A program made the position numbers and the translations under genes. 64,000 bases of DNA, taken from contig JACKMK010000001.1 in assembly GCA_024235395.1 (NCBI GenBank), forward strand, positions 930,001 through 994,000, given 5' to 3'. Positions 44,474-52,757 of this stretch are shown here, piece by piece (positions within the stretch are counted from its first letter, which is position 1; the number at the start of each line of letters is the position of its first letter). Origin of the DNA: Chromatiaceae bacterium. GTDB taxonomy: Bacteria; Pseudomonadota; Gammaproteobacteria; Chromatiales; Chromatiaceae. The notes beneath the pieces are model-generated. The model saw nothing but the letters and a program-made list of their open reading frames with translations. It was not told the origin of the DNA and made no database searches.

Positions 44474-47017
44474 TCAGGCCGGCATCACCTTCACCGCGGT
44501 CTTTTTGAAGTCCGTTTCTTTAGACAGCGGGTCGGTCGCATCCAGCACCAGCTTGTTGACCAGGCGGCCGGCATCGAAGAAGGGAACGAACACCATACCT
44601 TCCGGCATCTTGTTACGCCCCTTGGTCTCCACGCGACACACGATCTCACCGCGCCGGCTGACGATCTTCGCCGCGTCGCCGCGCTTCAGGCCGCGCTTCT
44701 CGGCGTCTGCCGGGTTCATGTAGACCAGCGCGTCCGGAGCTGCGCGGTACAGCTCGGGAACGCGACGCGTCATCGAGCCGGAATGCCAGTGCTCCAGGAT
44801 GCGACCTGTGCCCATCCACATGTCGTACTCGGCGTCCGGGGCCTCCGCCGGCGGCTCGTAAGGTGCCGAGATGATATTGGCCCGTCCGTCCGCATTGCCG
44901 TAGAACGCGACCTTGGCGCCCTTGGGCACGAACGGGTCATAGCCCTCGCGGTAACGCCACAGCGTTTCCTTGCCGTCTACCACAGGCCAGCGCAGGCCGC
45001 GCGCCTTGTGATACTGGTCGAACTCGGCGAGGTCGTGGCCCTTCTTGGGCCCCTGGGTACCGAAGATCCGGTACTCCTCGTACAGACCCTTGTGCAGATA
45101 GAAGCCGAAATGCGCCATCTCGTCGTTTTCGTAGACGTTGCCGCGGTCGTCGGTCACCTTCTGCGTCGGATACTTGTTGACCACGCCATTCGCATACAGC
45201 ACGTCGAACAGGGTCTTGCCGCGGTACTCGGGCATTTTCGCCAGCAGTTCTTCAGGCCAGACCTCCTCCGTCTTGAAGCGCTTCGAGAACTCCACGAACT
45301 GCCACAGGTCGGAACGTGACTCGCCCGGCGCCCTGGTCTGCTGGCGCCAGAACTGGGTGCGTCGCTCGGCATTGCCGAATGCACCCTCCTTCTCGGCCCA
45401 CATCGCGACCGGCAGGATCAGGTCGGCCGCCATCGCCGACACGGTCGGATAGGCCTCCGACACGACGACGAAGTTGGCCGGGTTGCGCCAGCCAGGGTAC
45501 ATCTCTTCGTTGACGTTGGGTCCGGCCTGCATGTTGTTGTTGGTGGTCACCCAGTAGCAGTTCAGCTTGCCGTCTTTCAGCATGCGGCTCTGCAGTACCG
45601 CGTGGTAACCGACCTTGCCCGGCAGCGTACCCTCGGGCAGCTTCCAGACCTTCTCGGAGAAATCACGGTGGGGCTTTTTCGCGACCACCAGGTCGGCCGG
45701 CAAACGGTGCGCAAAGGTGCCGACCTCGCGCGCGGTACCGCACGCGGACGGCTGACCGGTCAGGGAGAACGGGCCGTTGCCCGGCTCGGAGATCTTGCCG
45801 GTCAACAGATGCACGTTGTACATCAGGCCGTTGACCCAGACGCCGCGCACGTGCTGGTTGAAGCCCATGGTCCAGTACGACACGATCTTTTTGCTCGGAT
45901 CGGCATACAGCTTGGCGAGCCGCTCGAGGTTCTCGACCGGCACACCCGAAAGCTCCGACACGTACTCGGCGGTGTAGGGTTCCAGGTCTTTCTTGTACTG
46001 CTCGAAATCGATCTTCGCGAGCTTGCCCTTGCCGGCGTTCTTCGCCGCCTGCTCACGCGGGTCGTTCGGGCGCAGACCGTAGCCGATGTCGGTCGGGGTC
46101 TTGGTGAAATTGACGTGTGCGTTGACGAAGTCCCAGTTCACCGCATCGTGCTGAACGATGTAGTTCGCGATGTAGTTGAGGATCGCCAGGTCGGTCTGTG
46201 GCTTGAAGATCACACCGTGATCGGCCAGTTCGAAGCTGCGATGTTCGAAGGTCGACAGTACGTGCACCTCACAGCCCGGCTTGGTCAGGCGCGTGTCGGT
46301 CAGGCGCGACCACAGCACCGGATGGTTCTCGGCCATGTTCGAGCCCCACAATACGAAGGCGTCGGCGTGTTCCAGGTCGTCGTAGCAGCCCATCGGCTCG
46401 TCGGAACCGAAGGCACGGATAAAGGCACCCACCGCCGAGGCCATGCAATGCCGCGCGTTCGGGTCGATGTTGTTGGAGCGGAAGCCGGCCTTGTACAGCT
46501 TCGACGCCGCATAGCCCTCGAACACGGTCCACTGGCCGGAACCGAACATGCCGACGCGCGAGGTGATCTCCTCCGGCGGCTTGCCCTTGTTTTCTTCCAT
46601 GCTCTGCTTGATCGCGGCCTTCCACTTGTCGGCCATGACATCGAACGCCTCGTCCCAAGATACCGGCTCGAAATCACCCTCCTTGTCGTACTTGCCGTTC
46701 TTCTTGCGCAACAGCGGCTGGGTCAGGCGGTCCTCGCCGTACATGATCTTCGACAGGAAGTAACCCTTGATGCAGTTCAGTCCGCGGTTGACCGGCGCGT
46801 CCGGGTCGCCCTGGGTCGCGACGACACGGCCGTCCTTGGTGCCCACCAACACCGAACAACCCGTGCCACAGAAGCGACATGGTGCCTTGTCCCAGCGTAC
46901 GCCGCTGTCGTCGTCCGTTTTGGCGATCGCCTGAACCCCGGGGATCGTGATGCCGGCGGCGGCCGCCGTGGCGGCAATGGCGTTGGTCTTGATGAAATCG
47001 CGACGTGACTGTTTCAT
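44474..47017 (-). CDS. napA: NapA, periplasmic nitrate reductase catalytic subunit
   Basis: 847 residues from the ATG at 47017; upstream in-frame sequence is napD in another frame. Tat signal MKQSRRDFIK, [4Fe-4S] ligands C47, C50, C54 (CRFCGTGC) and C82, and the Mo ligand C191 (DPNARHCMASAVG). The C-terminus carries the bis-MGD binding block ending FKKTAVKVMPA. Cys as Mo ligand and the Tat signal separate it from NarG and from assimilatory NasA. It reduces nitrate to nitrite in the periplasm. Overlaps napD by four bases. Confidence 0.97.
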   Translation of the reverse strand: MKQSRRDFIKTNAIAATAAAAGITIPGVQAIAKTDDDSGVRWDKAPCRFCGTGCSVLVGTKDGRVVATQGDPDAPVNRGLNCIKGYFLSKIMYGEDRLTQPLLRKKNGKYDKEGDFEPVSWDEAFDVMADKWKAAIKQSMEENKGKPPEEITSRVGMFGSGQWTVFEGYAASKLYKAGFRSNNIDPNARHCMASAVGAFIRAFGSDEPMGCYDDLEHADAFVLWGSNMAENHPVLWSRLTDTRLTKPGCEVHVLSTFEHRSFELADHGVIFKPQTDLAILNYIANYIVQHDAVNWDFVNAHVNFTKTPTDIGYGLRPNDPREQAAKNAGKGKLAKIDFEQYKKDLEPYTAEYVSELSGVPVENLERLAKLYADPSKKIVSYWTMGFNQHVRGVWVNGLMYNVHLLTGKISEPGNGPFSLTGQPSACGTAREVGTFAHRLPADLVVAKKPHRDFSEKVWKLPEGTLPGKVGYHAVLQSRMLKDGKLNCYWVTTNNNMQAGPNVNEEMYPGWRNPANFVVVSEAYPTVSAMAADLILPVAMWAEKEGAFGNAERRTQFWRQQTRAPGESRSDLWQFVEFSKRFKTEEVWPEELLAKMPEYRGKTLFDVLYANGVVNKYPTQKVTDDRGNVYENDEMAHFGFYLHKGLYEEYRIFGTQGPKKGHDLAEFDQYHKARGLRWPVVDGKETLWRYREGYDPFVPKGAKVAFYGNADGRANIISAPYEPPAEAPDAEYDMWMGTGRILEHWHSGSMTRRVPELYRAAPDALVYMNPADAEKRGLKRGDAAKIVSRRGEIVCRVETKGRNKMPEGMVFVPFFDAGRLVNKLVLDATDPLSKETDFKKTAVKVMPA

Positions 47018-47277
47018 TGTACGGACTCCTCCGGCACGGATTCTGTGTCGATATGGTGGTAGACGAGAGACGACGAAGCGACGCCGTCGAGGGTGGCCAA
47101 TTCGTTCATGCGGTCGGCACATTCACGATATTCGCTGCCCTCGATGGTGACGACCATGCGGCCGCCGTCGTTAGCATGCAGTTCTACGCCGGCCATGCCG
47201 CCGATCGCGTGCGCGACCTTGGCGACATGTTCCGGACGGGACATCAGCAACACGCCGCAGACGTGGTACTCGTTCAT
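47014..47277 (-). CDS. napD: NapD, chaperone that binds the NapA Tat signal
   Basis: 87 residues, small ferredoxin-like fold: NEYHVCGVLLMSRPEHVAKV then GGRMVVTIEGSEYRECADRM. These are the two beta-alpha-beta repeats of NapD. It guards the NapA signal peptide until cofactor insertion is done. Both ends overlap neighbours by four bases (napF ATGA, napA ATGA). Confidence 0.94.
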   Translation of the reverse strand: MNEYHVCGVLLMSRPEHVAKVAHAIGGMAGVELHANDGGRMVVTIEGSEYRECADRMNELATLDGVASSSLVYHHIDTESVPEESVQ

Positions 47278-47753
47278 GCCGCCTCCTGGATCTGGATGAC
47301 ATGGGTTGGACAGATGGCGATACAGCTGCCGCAGCCGTTGCACAGCGCCGGATCGATCTTCGGCACTGCCCGCCCCCCGGGCTGCAGCTGAAAACGGATG
47401 GCACGCGCCTCGCATTCGTCGCCGCAGGCACGGCACGTGATTCCCTGTACGCTCAGGCACGTCTCGTCGATCGCCGCCCGCAAACGCCATGGCGGGTCGA
47501 GTCGCCGGTCCAGGGCACCGTATTCGCAGGCATCGACACAGGCGCCGCACCAGCTGCAGCCGCCCCGTTCGAAATCGACTGTCGGAAATCCACCATCACC
47601 GGCCACGAGGATTTTTTCCTCGCAGACCTTGATGCACGCGTCACAACGGCGACAGCGTTCGTCGAACGCCGCAACTGCCCACGGCATCCGATTCTCGATG
47701 GTTCGACGACTGTATTTAAAAAAAGCCCTTCGCGCGGCGTTGATTGTTGTCAT
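47274..47753 (-). CDS. napF: NapF, cytosolic ferredoxin-type protein
   Basis: 159 residues from the ATG at 47753. Three [4Fe-4S] motifs: CRRCDACIKVCEEKI, CSWCGACVDACE and CNGCGSCIAICPTH, plus an extra Cys pair in ITCRACGDECE. NapF acts in the cytosol on NapA maturation. First gene of the operon; two FNR-type boxes lie 70-115 bases upstream. Confidence 0.93.
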   Translation of the reverse strand: MTTINAARRAFFKYSRRTIENRMPWAVAAFDERCRRCDACIKVCEEKILVAGDGGFPTVDFERGGCSWCGACVDACEYGALDRRLDPPWRLRAAIDETCLSVQGITCRACGDECEARAIRFQLQPGGRAVPKIDPALCNGCGSCIAICPTHVIQIQEAA

Positions 47754-47822
47754 CGCGTTCGTCAGACGGTGTCTGCCCGCTAGCAGGGACCCACAGCCTA
47801 GACCCGGGGCCGCGCAGGAAAC

Positions 47823-47836
47823 TTGATGACGGTCAA
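47823..47836 (-). promoter_or_regulatory. Proximal FNR/Dnr box of the nap operon
   Basis: TTGATGACGGTCAA, i.e. TTGAT-N4-GTCAA. The centre (47829.5) is 32 bases from the centre of a TAGGCT hexamer (47800-47795 on the minus strand), the spacing of a class II FNR promoter, where the box sits at -41.5. The predicted transcript start is then near 47788, about 35 bases before the napF ATG. Confidence 0.8.
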
Positions 47837-47853
47837 GTTTGGCCTTCGGCTTT

Positions 47854-47867
47854 TTGACCACCGTCAA
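47854..47867 (-). promoter_or_regulatory. Distal FNR/Dnr box of the nap operon
   Basis: TTGACCACCGTCAA, TTGAC-N4-GTCAA. It lies 31 bases (three helical turns) upstream of the proximal box, so both can be read on the same DNA face. It would sit at about -72.5. Which Dnr/FNR protein binds is unknown. Confidence 0.72.
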
Positions 47868-47919
47868 GTCGACACGATTTATGTCGGCCCGGCTTTTTCC
47901 CGTCCGACTGGGACGCGCG

Positions 47920-48603
47920 TCAGAAATCGGGTGGCTGCAGGCAGGTCTCGGCCACCACACTCAGTGCGTCGCGGTCCCGGATGGTCACCCGGCTGCCGGC
48001 CACCCGGATCATCCCGCCATCGGTCAGCGACTTGATGATCCGTGAGAAGGTCTCGGGTTTCACCGACAGCCGCGACGCGACAATCTGTTTGGCAACCGGC
48101 AGATCGAAGCTGTCCGCATCCATCGGCGCGTGCTGCACCAGGTAGGCGGCGACACGGCAGGTCGCGCTGTGCAGGCTCAACTCGTCGATCTCGCGCAGCT
48201 GCGCCCTCAGGCGCTGACTCATGCTGCCCATCAACACGAAACAGGTCTTGACCGAATCCTTCAGCATGTTCGCAAAGTCGACCGCGTCGATGCTGACGAC
48301 CGTGCTCGACTGCAGCGCCTCGGCACCCACCGGATAATGTGGCCGCTCCAGGAACATGAGCGCCTCGGCGAAGGTGTTGCCTGGAGTGACCACATCGATC
48401 ACCTTCTCGTTGCCTGCCGGCGACAGCCGGAACAGCTTGATCTGCCCGGACGTCACCAGATAGAAGCGGTCGGCGACGTCACCCTGTTGGAACAACGCAT
48501 CCCCCTCGCCGAGCCGGATGCGCACCGCATGCGCGTCGACGCGTCGCAGTTGCTCTTCGTCGAGGTCCGCAAACAGAAAGCAGGTTCTCAATTCGTCGAT
48601 CAC
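47920..48603 (-). CDS. Dnr/FNR-type regulator without iron-sulfur cysteines
   Basis: 227 residues from the GTG at 48603 (GGAG 7 bases upstream); an ATG six codons earlier (48621) is the alternative. Sensor beta-roll (VTSGQIKLFRLSPAGNEKV, TFAEALMFLERPHYPVGAEAL) and winged helix with the FNR-like recognition helix SVKPETFSRIIKSL (E-x-x-S-R reads TTGAT). The N-terminal Cys cluster of FNR is absent, which fits the NO-sensing Dnr branch. It lies 106 bases after the polytopic-protein gene, before the nap operon. It is about half identical by eye to the second copy at 59862. Confidence 0.9.
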   Translation of the reverse strand: MIDELRTCFLFADLDEEQLRRVDAHAVRIRLGEGDALFQQGDVADRFYLVTSGQIKLFRLSPAGNEKVIDVVTPGNTFAEALMFLERPHYPVGAEALQSSTVVSIDAVDFANMLKDSVKTCFVLMGSMSQRLRAQLREIDELSLHSATCRVAAYLVQHAPMDADSFDLPVAKQIVASRLSVKPETFSRIIKSLTDGGMIRVAGSRVTIRDRDALSVVAETCLQPPDF

Positions 48604-48709
48604 GGGCACACTCCGCCGCATCCGGGTTTCAAGGGTCCGACATTGCTCGAGGTTAACATCCCGCCGCCGGCCGTGGGACAGGTACCCGACCCTCGACCGG
48701 CACCGGGGC

Positions 48710-49993
48710 TCAGCCCGTGTTGCCGGCCGCCCCGTCCAACCGACGGATCACCGACTGCCGAAGCCTCGCGGCACCGAAAAGGGCGTGCGCCAACAGGGCG
48801 GCACAGGCGATCAGAAAGCCCCCGCCGAGGTGCGCCGACAACGGCAGCACCGCCCCCATCGAAACCGCGACCAGGGCGGCCGTGAGCGAGATCGCGATCG
48901 CGTACGCCAACCCGTCCGGCAGCAAGTCGCGCAGACGCGGCAAGGCCACCTGGGAATGCCCGCCTGCGAGGCGGCGCTGCTGCAGGTCCAGCCAACTCAG
49001 GAACGGTACGATTTTGACCAAGGAACCGATCACGAAACTCAAGGCCCCGCCGAGCAACAGCACACCGACGACGCTTTGCGCGTCACCGAGCAACCAGACC
49101 ACGAATGCCGCATAGACCGCGACGTGGCCCAACTGCCAAAGCCACAGGCTCGCATCGCGGCGCTGCCGCAGGCGCCGCTGTTCATGCCACATCGCGCCGA
49201 TGTTGAACGACAGATGGACGAGGAACAGGGCGCCGACCGCAATGCGCAACCACGATGGCGCCTGCAGCAGCAACCCGAGGCCGGTCATCAACAACAGCCC
49301 AAACACGCCGAGCGACAGCAGTCGCTTGGTCCCGCTTTTGAAGGCTGGAGCGACGTAGAACAGCGGGATGATCTCCATCCCGATGCCGGCCAACAGCAGA
49401 CCCAGCCACCCGGCCAGGCCCCAGGTGGCATGGGTATCGACCCAGAGTGGGTAGTCCGGCACCGCCAGCAGGCCAAAACGTGCCGCGACGAGCGTCAGCC
49501 CCATCCCGACGGTCACCGCCAACGCGAGTACCGCGAGACGCACAGTCCACAACGTCGGCGATCGGCCGGCGGCGCCTGCCAGTGCATGCAGCGATGCCGC
49601 CAGAAACACCAGCAGCCCGGTACCCGCCACCAGGCCGCCGCCGAGCAGCAGGCCCCGACCATCGAACAGGAAACCGCTGCCGACCAGCAGGCTGCCGAAT
49701 CCGAGGCATCCCACGGTAACGCCCGCGGTCAGGCCCGGGCGTGAATAAGGGGCACCCAGCAACACTGGAGCGATCTGCAGAAGCGCGCCGCACATCACCG
49801 GCGCCAGGGCACCGAGGACGACGAAGTGAGTTGCCGCCAGCGCGGCCGGATTCCAACGCGAACTCAAGACTTGGTCCCCGTGCCAGGCGAGGGCCAGCCC
49901 GGCAAGGCCGAGGAACACCGGCATCAGGTAGAACAGGCCCAGCGGCGCCTCGATCGGTGGTGACTTGTCGGGCGCCAGTCCGGCGAGATTCAC
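48710..49993 (-). CDS. Polytopic membrane protein of the NO-response operon, 427 aa
   Basis: About 12 hydrophobic segments with several conserved-looking membrane histidines (LAWHGDQVLSS, ATHFVVLGALAPVM, DTHATWGLAGWLG, VHLSFNIGAMWHEQRR, LGHVAVYAAF). The arrangement, with H at regular helix positions, resembles the haem-copper oxidase subunit I-like/NnrS-like group, but I cannot assign it to either with certainty. Read after the hemerythrin and DUF2249 genes, with ATGA overlap, so it belongs to the same unit. Role in NO handling is inference from context. Confidence 0.78.
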   Translation of the reverse strand: MNLAGLAPDKSPPIEAPLGLFYLMPVFLGLAGLALAWHGDQVLSSRWNPAALAATHFVVLGALAPVMCGALLQIAPVLLGAPYSRPGLTAGVTVGCLGFGSLLVGSGFLFDGRGLLLGGGLVAGTGLLVFLAASLHALAGAAGRSPTLWTVRLAVLALAVTVGMGLTLVAARFGLLAVPDYPLWVDTHATWGLAGWLGLLLAGIGMEIIPLFYVAPAFKSGTKRLLSLGVFGLLLMTGLGLLLQAPSWLRIAVGALFLVHLSFNIGAMWHEQRRLRQRRDASLWLWQLGHVAVYAAFVVWLLGDAQSVVGVLLLGGALSFVIGSLVKIVPFLSWLDLQQRRLAGGHSQVALPRLRDLLPDGLAYAIAISLTAALVAVSMGAVLPLSAHLGGGFLIACAALLAHALFGAARLRQSVIRRLDGAAGNTG

Positions 49994-50250
49994 TGCCCGA
50001 CCCCGCCTGCCTCCGCGCCGCCGGGTGCCGGCATGTCGGCCGGCCAGATCACGATCTCGATCTCCCCCGGCGCCAGGTGCGCCGTCTCCCAGCGATAGCC
50101 CATGTCCCGCAGCATCGGATAAAGCGGTACCGGGTCGCGACGATGTCTGACCTTCAACCAGTCACCCGGTGCGAGGTCCGCCAATGTATCGAGGATCTGT
50201 TCAAGCGGCTCGGGTGGTTCCAGTGCGCTGACATCGATCACCTGTTCCAT
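49990..50250 (-). CDS. DUF2249 protein
   Basis: 86 residues from the ATG at 50250. VIDVSALEPPEPLEQILDT, LKVRHRRDPVPLYPMLRDMGY and IEIVIWPAD give the DUF2249 pattern: a TusA-like fold without the CPxP cysteine. Such proteins occur beside hemerythrins and NO genes. The ATG overlaps the hemerythrin stop (TGATG) and its own stop overlaps the next start (ATGA). Confidence 0.88.
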   Translation of the reverse strand: MEQVIDVSALEPPEPLEQILDTLADLAPGDWLKVRHRRDPVPLYPMLRDMGYRWETAHLAPGEIEIVIWPADMPAPGGAEAGGVGQ

Positions 50251-50684
50251 CACATCTGCTCCTTTTCCAAACCCTTCCCGATCAGGCGTTCGTGCGAAAG
50301 CACCTGGTCGGCGATCGGGTAGAGTACGTTTTCTTCTTTGGCGTTGTGCTGCTGCAACAGCAGCAGGATGATGTCGACGGCCTCCGCGACGCCATTCGCA
50401 TCGCGCTGATCGAGCGCATCGCGAAACTGGGCGAACAGCTCGCGCAACTGCTTGTGCTCACTGCGCATCACGTCGATCGGCGCCGCCGCGCCGGGCTGCG
50501 CCTCGGCGAGGGCCGGAAACAGCGTCAGCTCCTCGAATCCGAAATGGGCCTCGGTGTCGTCGACAAAGCGTTGTGCACGCTGCGTGGCAGCCGCCCAGTC
50601 ACCCCGTTGCACCGCACGCTCCGCCTCGACCAACCGCGCATCGCAGGCGCGATGCTGTGCACCCAGGGTTTCACGGAACGACAT
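50250..50684 (-). CDS. Hemerythrin-domain protein
   Basis: 144 residues. Four-helix bundle with histidines at H11 (GAQHRACD), H47 (TEAHFGFEELTLFP), H77 (MRSEHKQLREL) and H113 (LLQQHNAKEENVLYPI), with the carboxylate ligands E51 and E117/E118. This is the hemerythrin HHE fold that binds a di-iron centre. Homologues near denitrification genes are linked to NO or oxygen binding and to iron-centre repair. First gene of the unit, with GGAG 8 bases upstream and an FNR-type box before it. Confidence 0.9.
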   Translation of the reverse strand: MSFRETLGAQHRACDARLVEAERAVQRGDWAAATQRAQRFVDDTEAHFGFEELTLFPALAEAQPGAAAPIDVMRSEHKQLRELFAQFRDALDQRDANGVAEAVDIILLLLQQHNAKEENVLYPIADQVLSHERLIGKGLEKEQM

Positions 50685-50741
50685 GGCAATCTCCGGATCA
50701 TTGCGACCCCGCACATCGTCCACAGTGGCCACTGCACCTCC

Positions 50742-50755
50742 TTGACTTCGGTCAT
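50742..50755 (-). promoter_or_regulatory. FNR/Dnr box upstream of the hemerythrin gene
   Basis: TTGACTTCGGTCAT (TTGAC-N4-GTCAT), one base off the consensus in the last position. Its centre is 65 bases before the hemerythrin ATG (50684), a suitable distance for a class II promoter with a 20-25 base leader. No strong -10 is visible. Confidence 0.65.
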
Positions 50756-50866
50756 GTCGACACCCTGCTTGCGCCGAAATCCCGCGCGACATGACCTGGA
50801 TCGAGGCGGATTCCGGCGATCTCCCGCAGACTTTCATCAGGCGAGTATTCGGCGGAGGTGACGACC

Positions 50867-51499
50867 ATGACTGCGGGCCGCCTGCTGGTGTTGTTTTGCG
50901 GTGTCCTGTGCGGCCTGCCACCGATCGCCGCAGCGTCGCCGCCGGTGGCGACCACATTGCGCTTCGCGACGGCCTGTGCGCATTGTCACGAGGGCGAATG
51001 CAGTGGACGCCTGAGCTTCGCACGGCGTCCCGAGACGGCCTACACGCATATCCGCCAGTACGCCGGCCCGGTCGACGACGCCTTTGCCGGATCGCTGTAC
51101 GCGGCCCTGGAGCGGATGAAGGCGGACTGTAGCTACCCACCGGTGCCCGTCCCGACGCTCGTGCAGACGCTGACCGGCGACGATCTGCTGGCCTATCGCG
51201 ACAGATGGAGCGCCGACTACTTCCTGCCGCTGGGCGACCTGCCCGCCGGTCGGTACCGGCTGCGTCTGGACCTCGACGGGTCGGGGTCGGTCAGGGTCGA
51301 ACTGATCGACGCCGAATTCGACCCACTGCTCGATCAGTGCATGAGTGCCACCGGCCACGGGCTGGAAACCACCCTGAACCTGACCACCCGGCATCCGCAT
51401 TTCCTGCGGCTGCGGCCACGCGCGACGCTGCAGATTCTCGGCCTGCAGATCTCCCCAGACGGGCCGGACGAACCGCCGCGGGATCCGTCGACGCCTTAG
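50867..51499 (+). CDS. Exported protein with one CxxCH haem c site
   Basis: 210 residues from the ATG at 50867 (GGAGG 8 bases before). Signal peptide ending near PIAAASPP, then CAHCH within the first 45 residues and another Cys close by (CHEGECSG). Downstream is a beta-rich region (YRLRLDLDGSGSVRVELID). The single haem site and two additional cysteines fit a small c-type cytochrome or a haem/metal-binding protein. It is the only plus-strand gene in the island between 47.3 and 59.7 kb and overlaps the nnrS stop by four bases. I do not recognise the family. Confidence 0.75.
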   Translation: MTAGRLLVLFCGVLCGLPPIAAASPPVATTLRFATACAHCHEGECSGRLSFARRPETAYTHIRQYAGPVDDAFAGSLYAALERMKADCSYPPVPVPTLVQTLTGDDLLAYRDRWSADYFLPLGDLPAGRYRLRLDLDGSGSVRVELIDAEFDPLLDQCMSATGHGLETTLNLTTRHPHFLRLRPRATLQILGLQISPDGPDEPPRDPSTP

Positions 51500-52692
51500 C
51501 CCGGTCGACCGTCGATGCGCATACGCAACAACATCGGCACGTGCGCATAGGCGAACAGCGCGAAAGCGATCACCCACAGCGTGCTCGACAGATCGACCCA
51601 CATCGCGTAGCCGGACGCGAACCAGGCGGTACCGAACACCCGCATCAGGGCCGCGACATTGGCCGCGACGAAAGCGGCGACGACCGGTCGGTCGACGTCG
51701 ATCGGGCGACCGGTATGGCCGCGTGTCACACGCGCCATCATGCCGAGCGTAAAGACTCCGATCGCCCCGGCGGTCAGCGCATGCAACGCCGAACTGCCTG
51801 GAAAGGCACCGAAACCGCTCAGACCGACGAGCGCCGCGCCGAGTGCCAGCCAGGCATACCCGAGATGCAGTACCCACAGCACCGGGATCTTGAATACCCG
51901 CCGATCGAACCAGCCACCCAGCCGGATCGCCTGAAGCGACGCGACCGACAACCAGAGCGCACCCAGCGCGGCCGCCGGTACAAGCGCCGACGCCTCGCCG
52001 GCGGCGATCAGGCCGAGGCCGACGAAGGTCAGCGTCTCCACCCAGGCATATCGCTTCGGCTTGAACCCGGGGACCACGTTTTGCGTGAAAAACGGCATCA
52101 CCCGGCCGCCGACCAGGGCAATCAACAGCAGGACGAGTTCCACCATCACCCGGCGCATGTCGCCGATGCCTTCGACCACGCCGAGCAACTGCAGATGCGA
52201 AAACAGGTTGGCCAGCGCCATCGACAGCAACAGGGGCACGAATACCCGGTTGACCTTGTTCTGCCCCTGCCACAGCGGCGCATACAGACTCCAGGCGACC
52301 AGCGGCAGGAACGCGACGTCGACCAGGGGCACGACCCAGGTCGGCACACCACCCAGCCACGGCAGCAACCTTCCCAACAACCAGAGCACGGCCAGCAGAC
52401 CGAGCCGTCCACCGGTCCAGGTCGGCGCACCGGTCCAGTTGCGCACGGCCGTCAGCAGGAACCCGGCAATCACCGCCGCCGCGTAGCCGAACAGCATCTC
52501 GTGGCCATGCCAGGCGACCGCTCCGTAGTACGCGGGGGCGCTGACCCTTTGGTGCCAGATGCCGCCCCACAACAGCATCAACAGCACTGCCGCGACGCCG
52601 GCCAACAGGAAGAATGGCCGGAAGCCCAGCGCAAGTGGCGCCCAGCCATTGACCGGCACGGGTCGAGGCGGCGTTTGTTTGAGCATATCCAT
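51496..52692 (-). CDS. nnrS: NnrS family haem/copper membrane protein
   Basis: 398 residues, about 12 helices. WHGHEMLFGYAAAVIAGFLLTAVRNWTG-type signature (here WHGHEMLFGYA, AGFLLTAVRNWTG) plus GFRPFFLLAG at the N-terminus are diagnostic for NnrS. VGGRVMPFFTQN and GMMARVTRGHTGRP complete it. NnrS relieves nitrosative stress and helps cells grow with NO; it is a haem- and copper-containing protein. It has its own FNR-type box and is separate from norD by 65 bases. Confidence 0.93.
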   Translation of the reverse strand: MDMLKQTPPRPVPVNGWAPLALGFRPFFLLAGVAAVLLMLLWGGIWHQRVSAPAYYGAVAWHGHEMLFGYAAAVIAGFLLTAVRNWTGAPTWTGGRLGLLAVLWLLGRLLPWLGGVPTWVVPLVDVAFLPLVAWSLYAPLWQGQNKVNRVFVPLLLSMALANLFSHLQLLGVVEGIGDMRRVMVELVLLLIALVGGRVMPFFTQNVVPGFKPKRYAWVETLTFVGLGLIAAGEASALVPAAALGALWLSVASLQAIRLGGWFDRRVFKIPVLWVLHLGYAWLALGAALVGLSGFGAFPGSSALHALTAGAIGVFTLGMMARVTRGHTGRPIDVDRPVVAAFVAANVAALMRVFGTAWFASGYAMWVDLSSTLWVIAFALFAYAHVPMLLRMRIDGRPG

Positions 52693-52727
52693 GGCGGAGA
52701 GCTTGCGCAGACCGGGTCACGGCCTCC

Positions 52728-52741
52728 TTGACTATCGTCAA
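52728..52741 (-). promoter_or_regulatory. FNR/Dnr box upstream of nnrS
   Basis: TTGACTATCGTCAA, TTGAC-N4-GTCAA. The centre lies 42 bases before the nnrS ATG. If it acts as a class II site at -41.5, transcription would begin almost at the start codon, giving a leaderless or near-leaderless mRNA; alternatively the start is the second ATG (52686). Confidence 0.75.
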
Positions 52742-52757
52742 TAGCGCGGCGGTCGGC

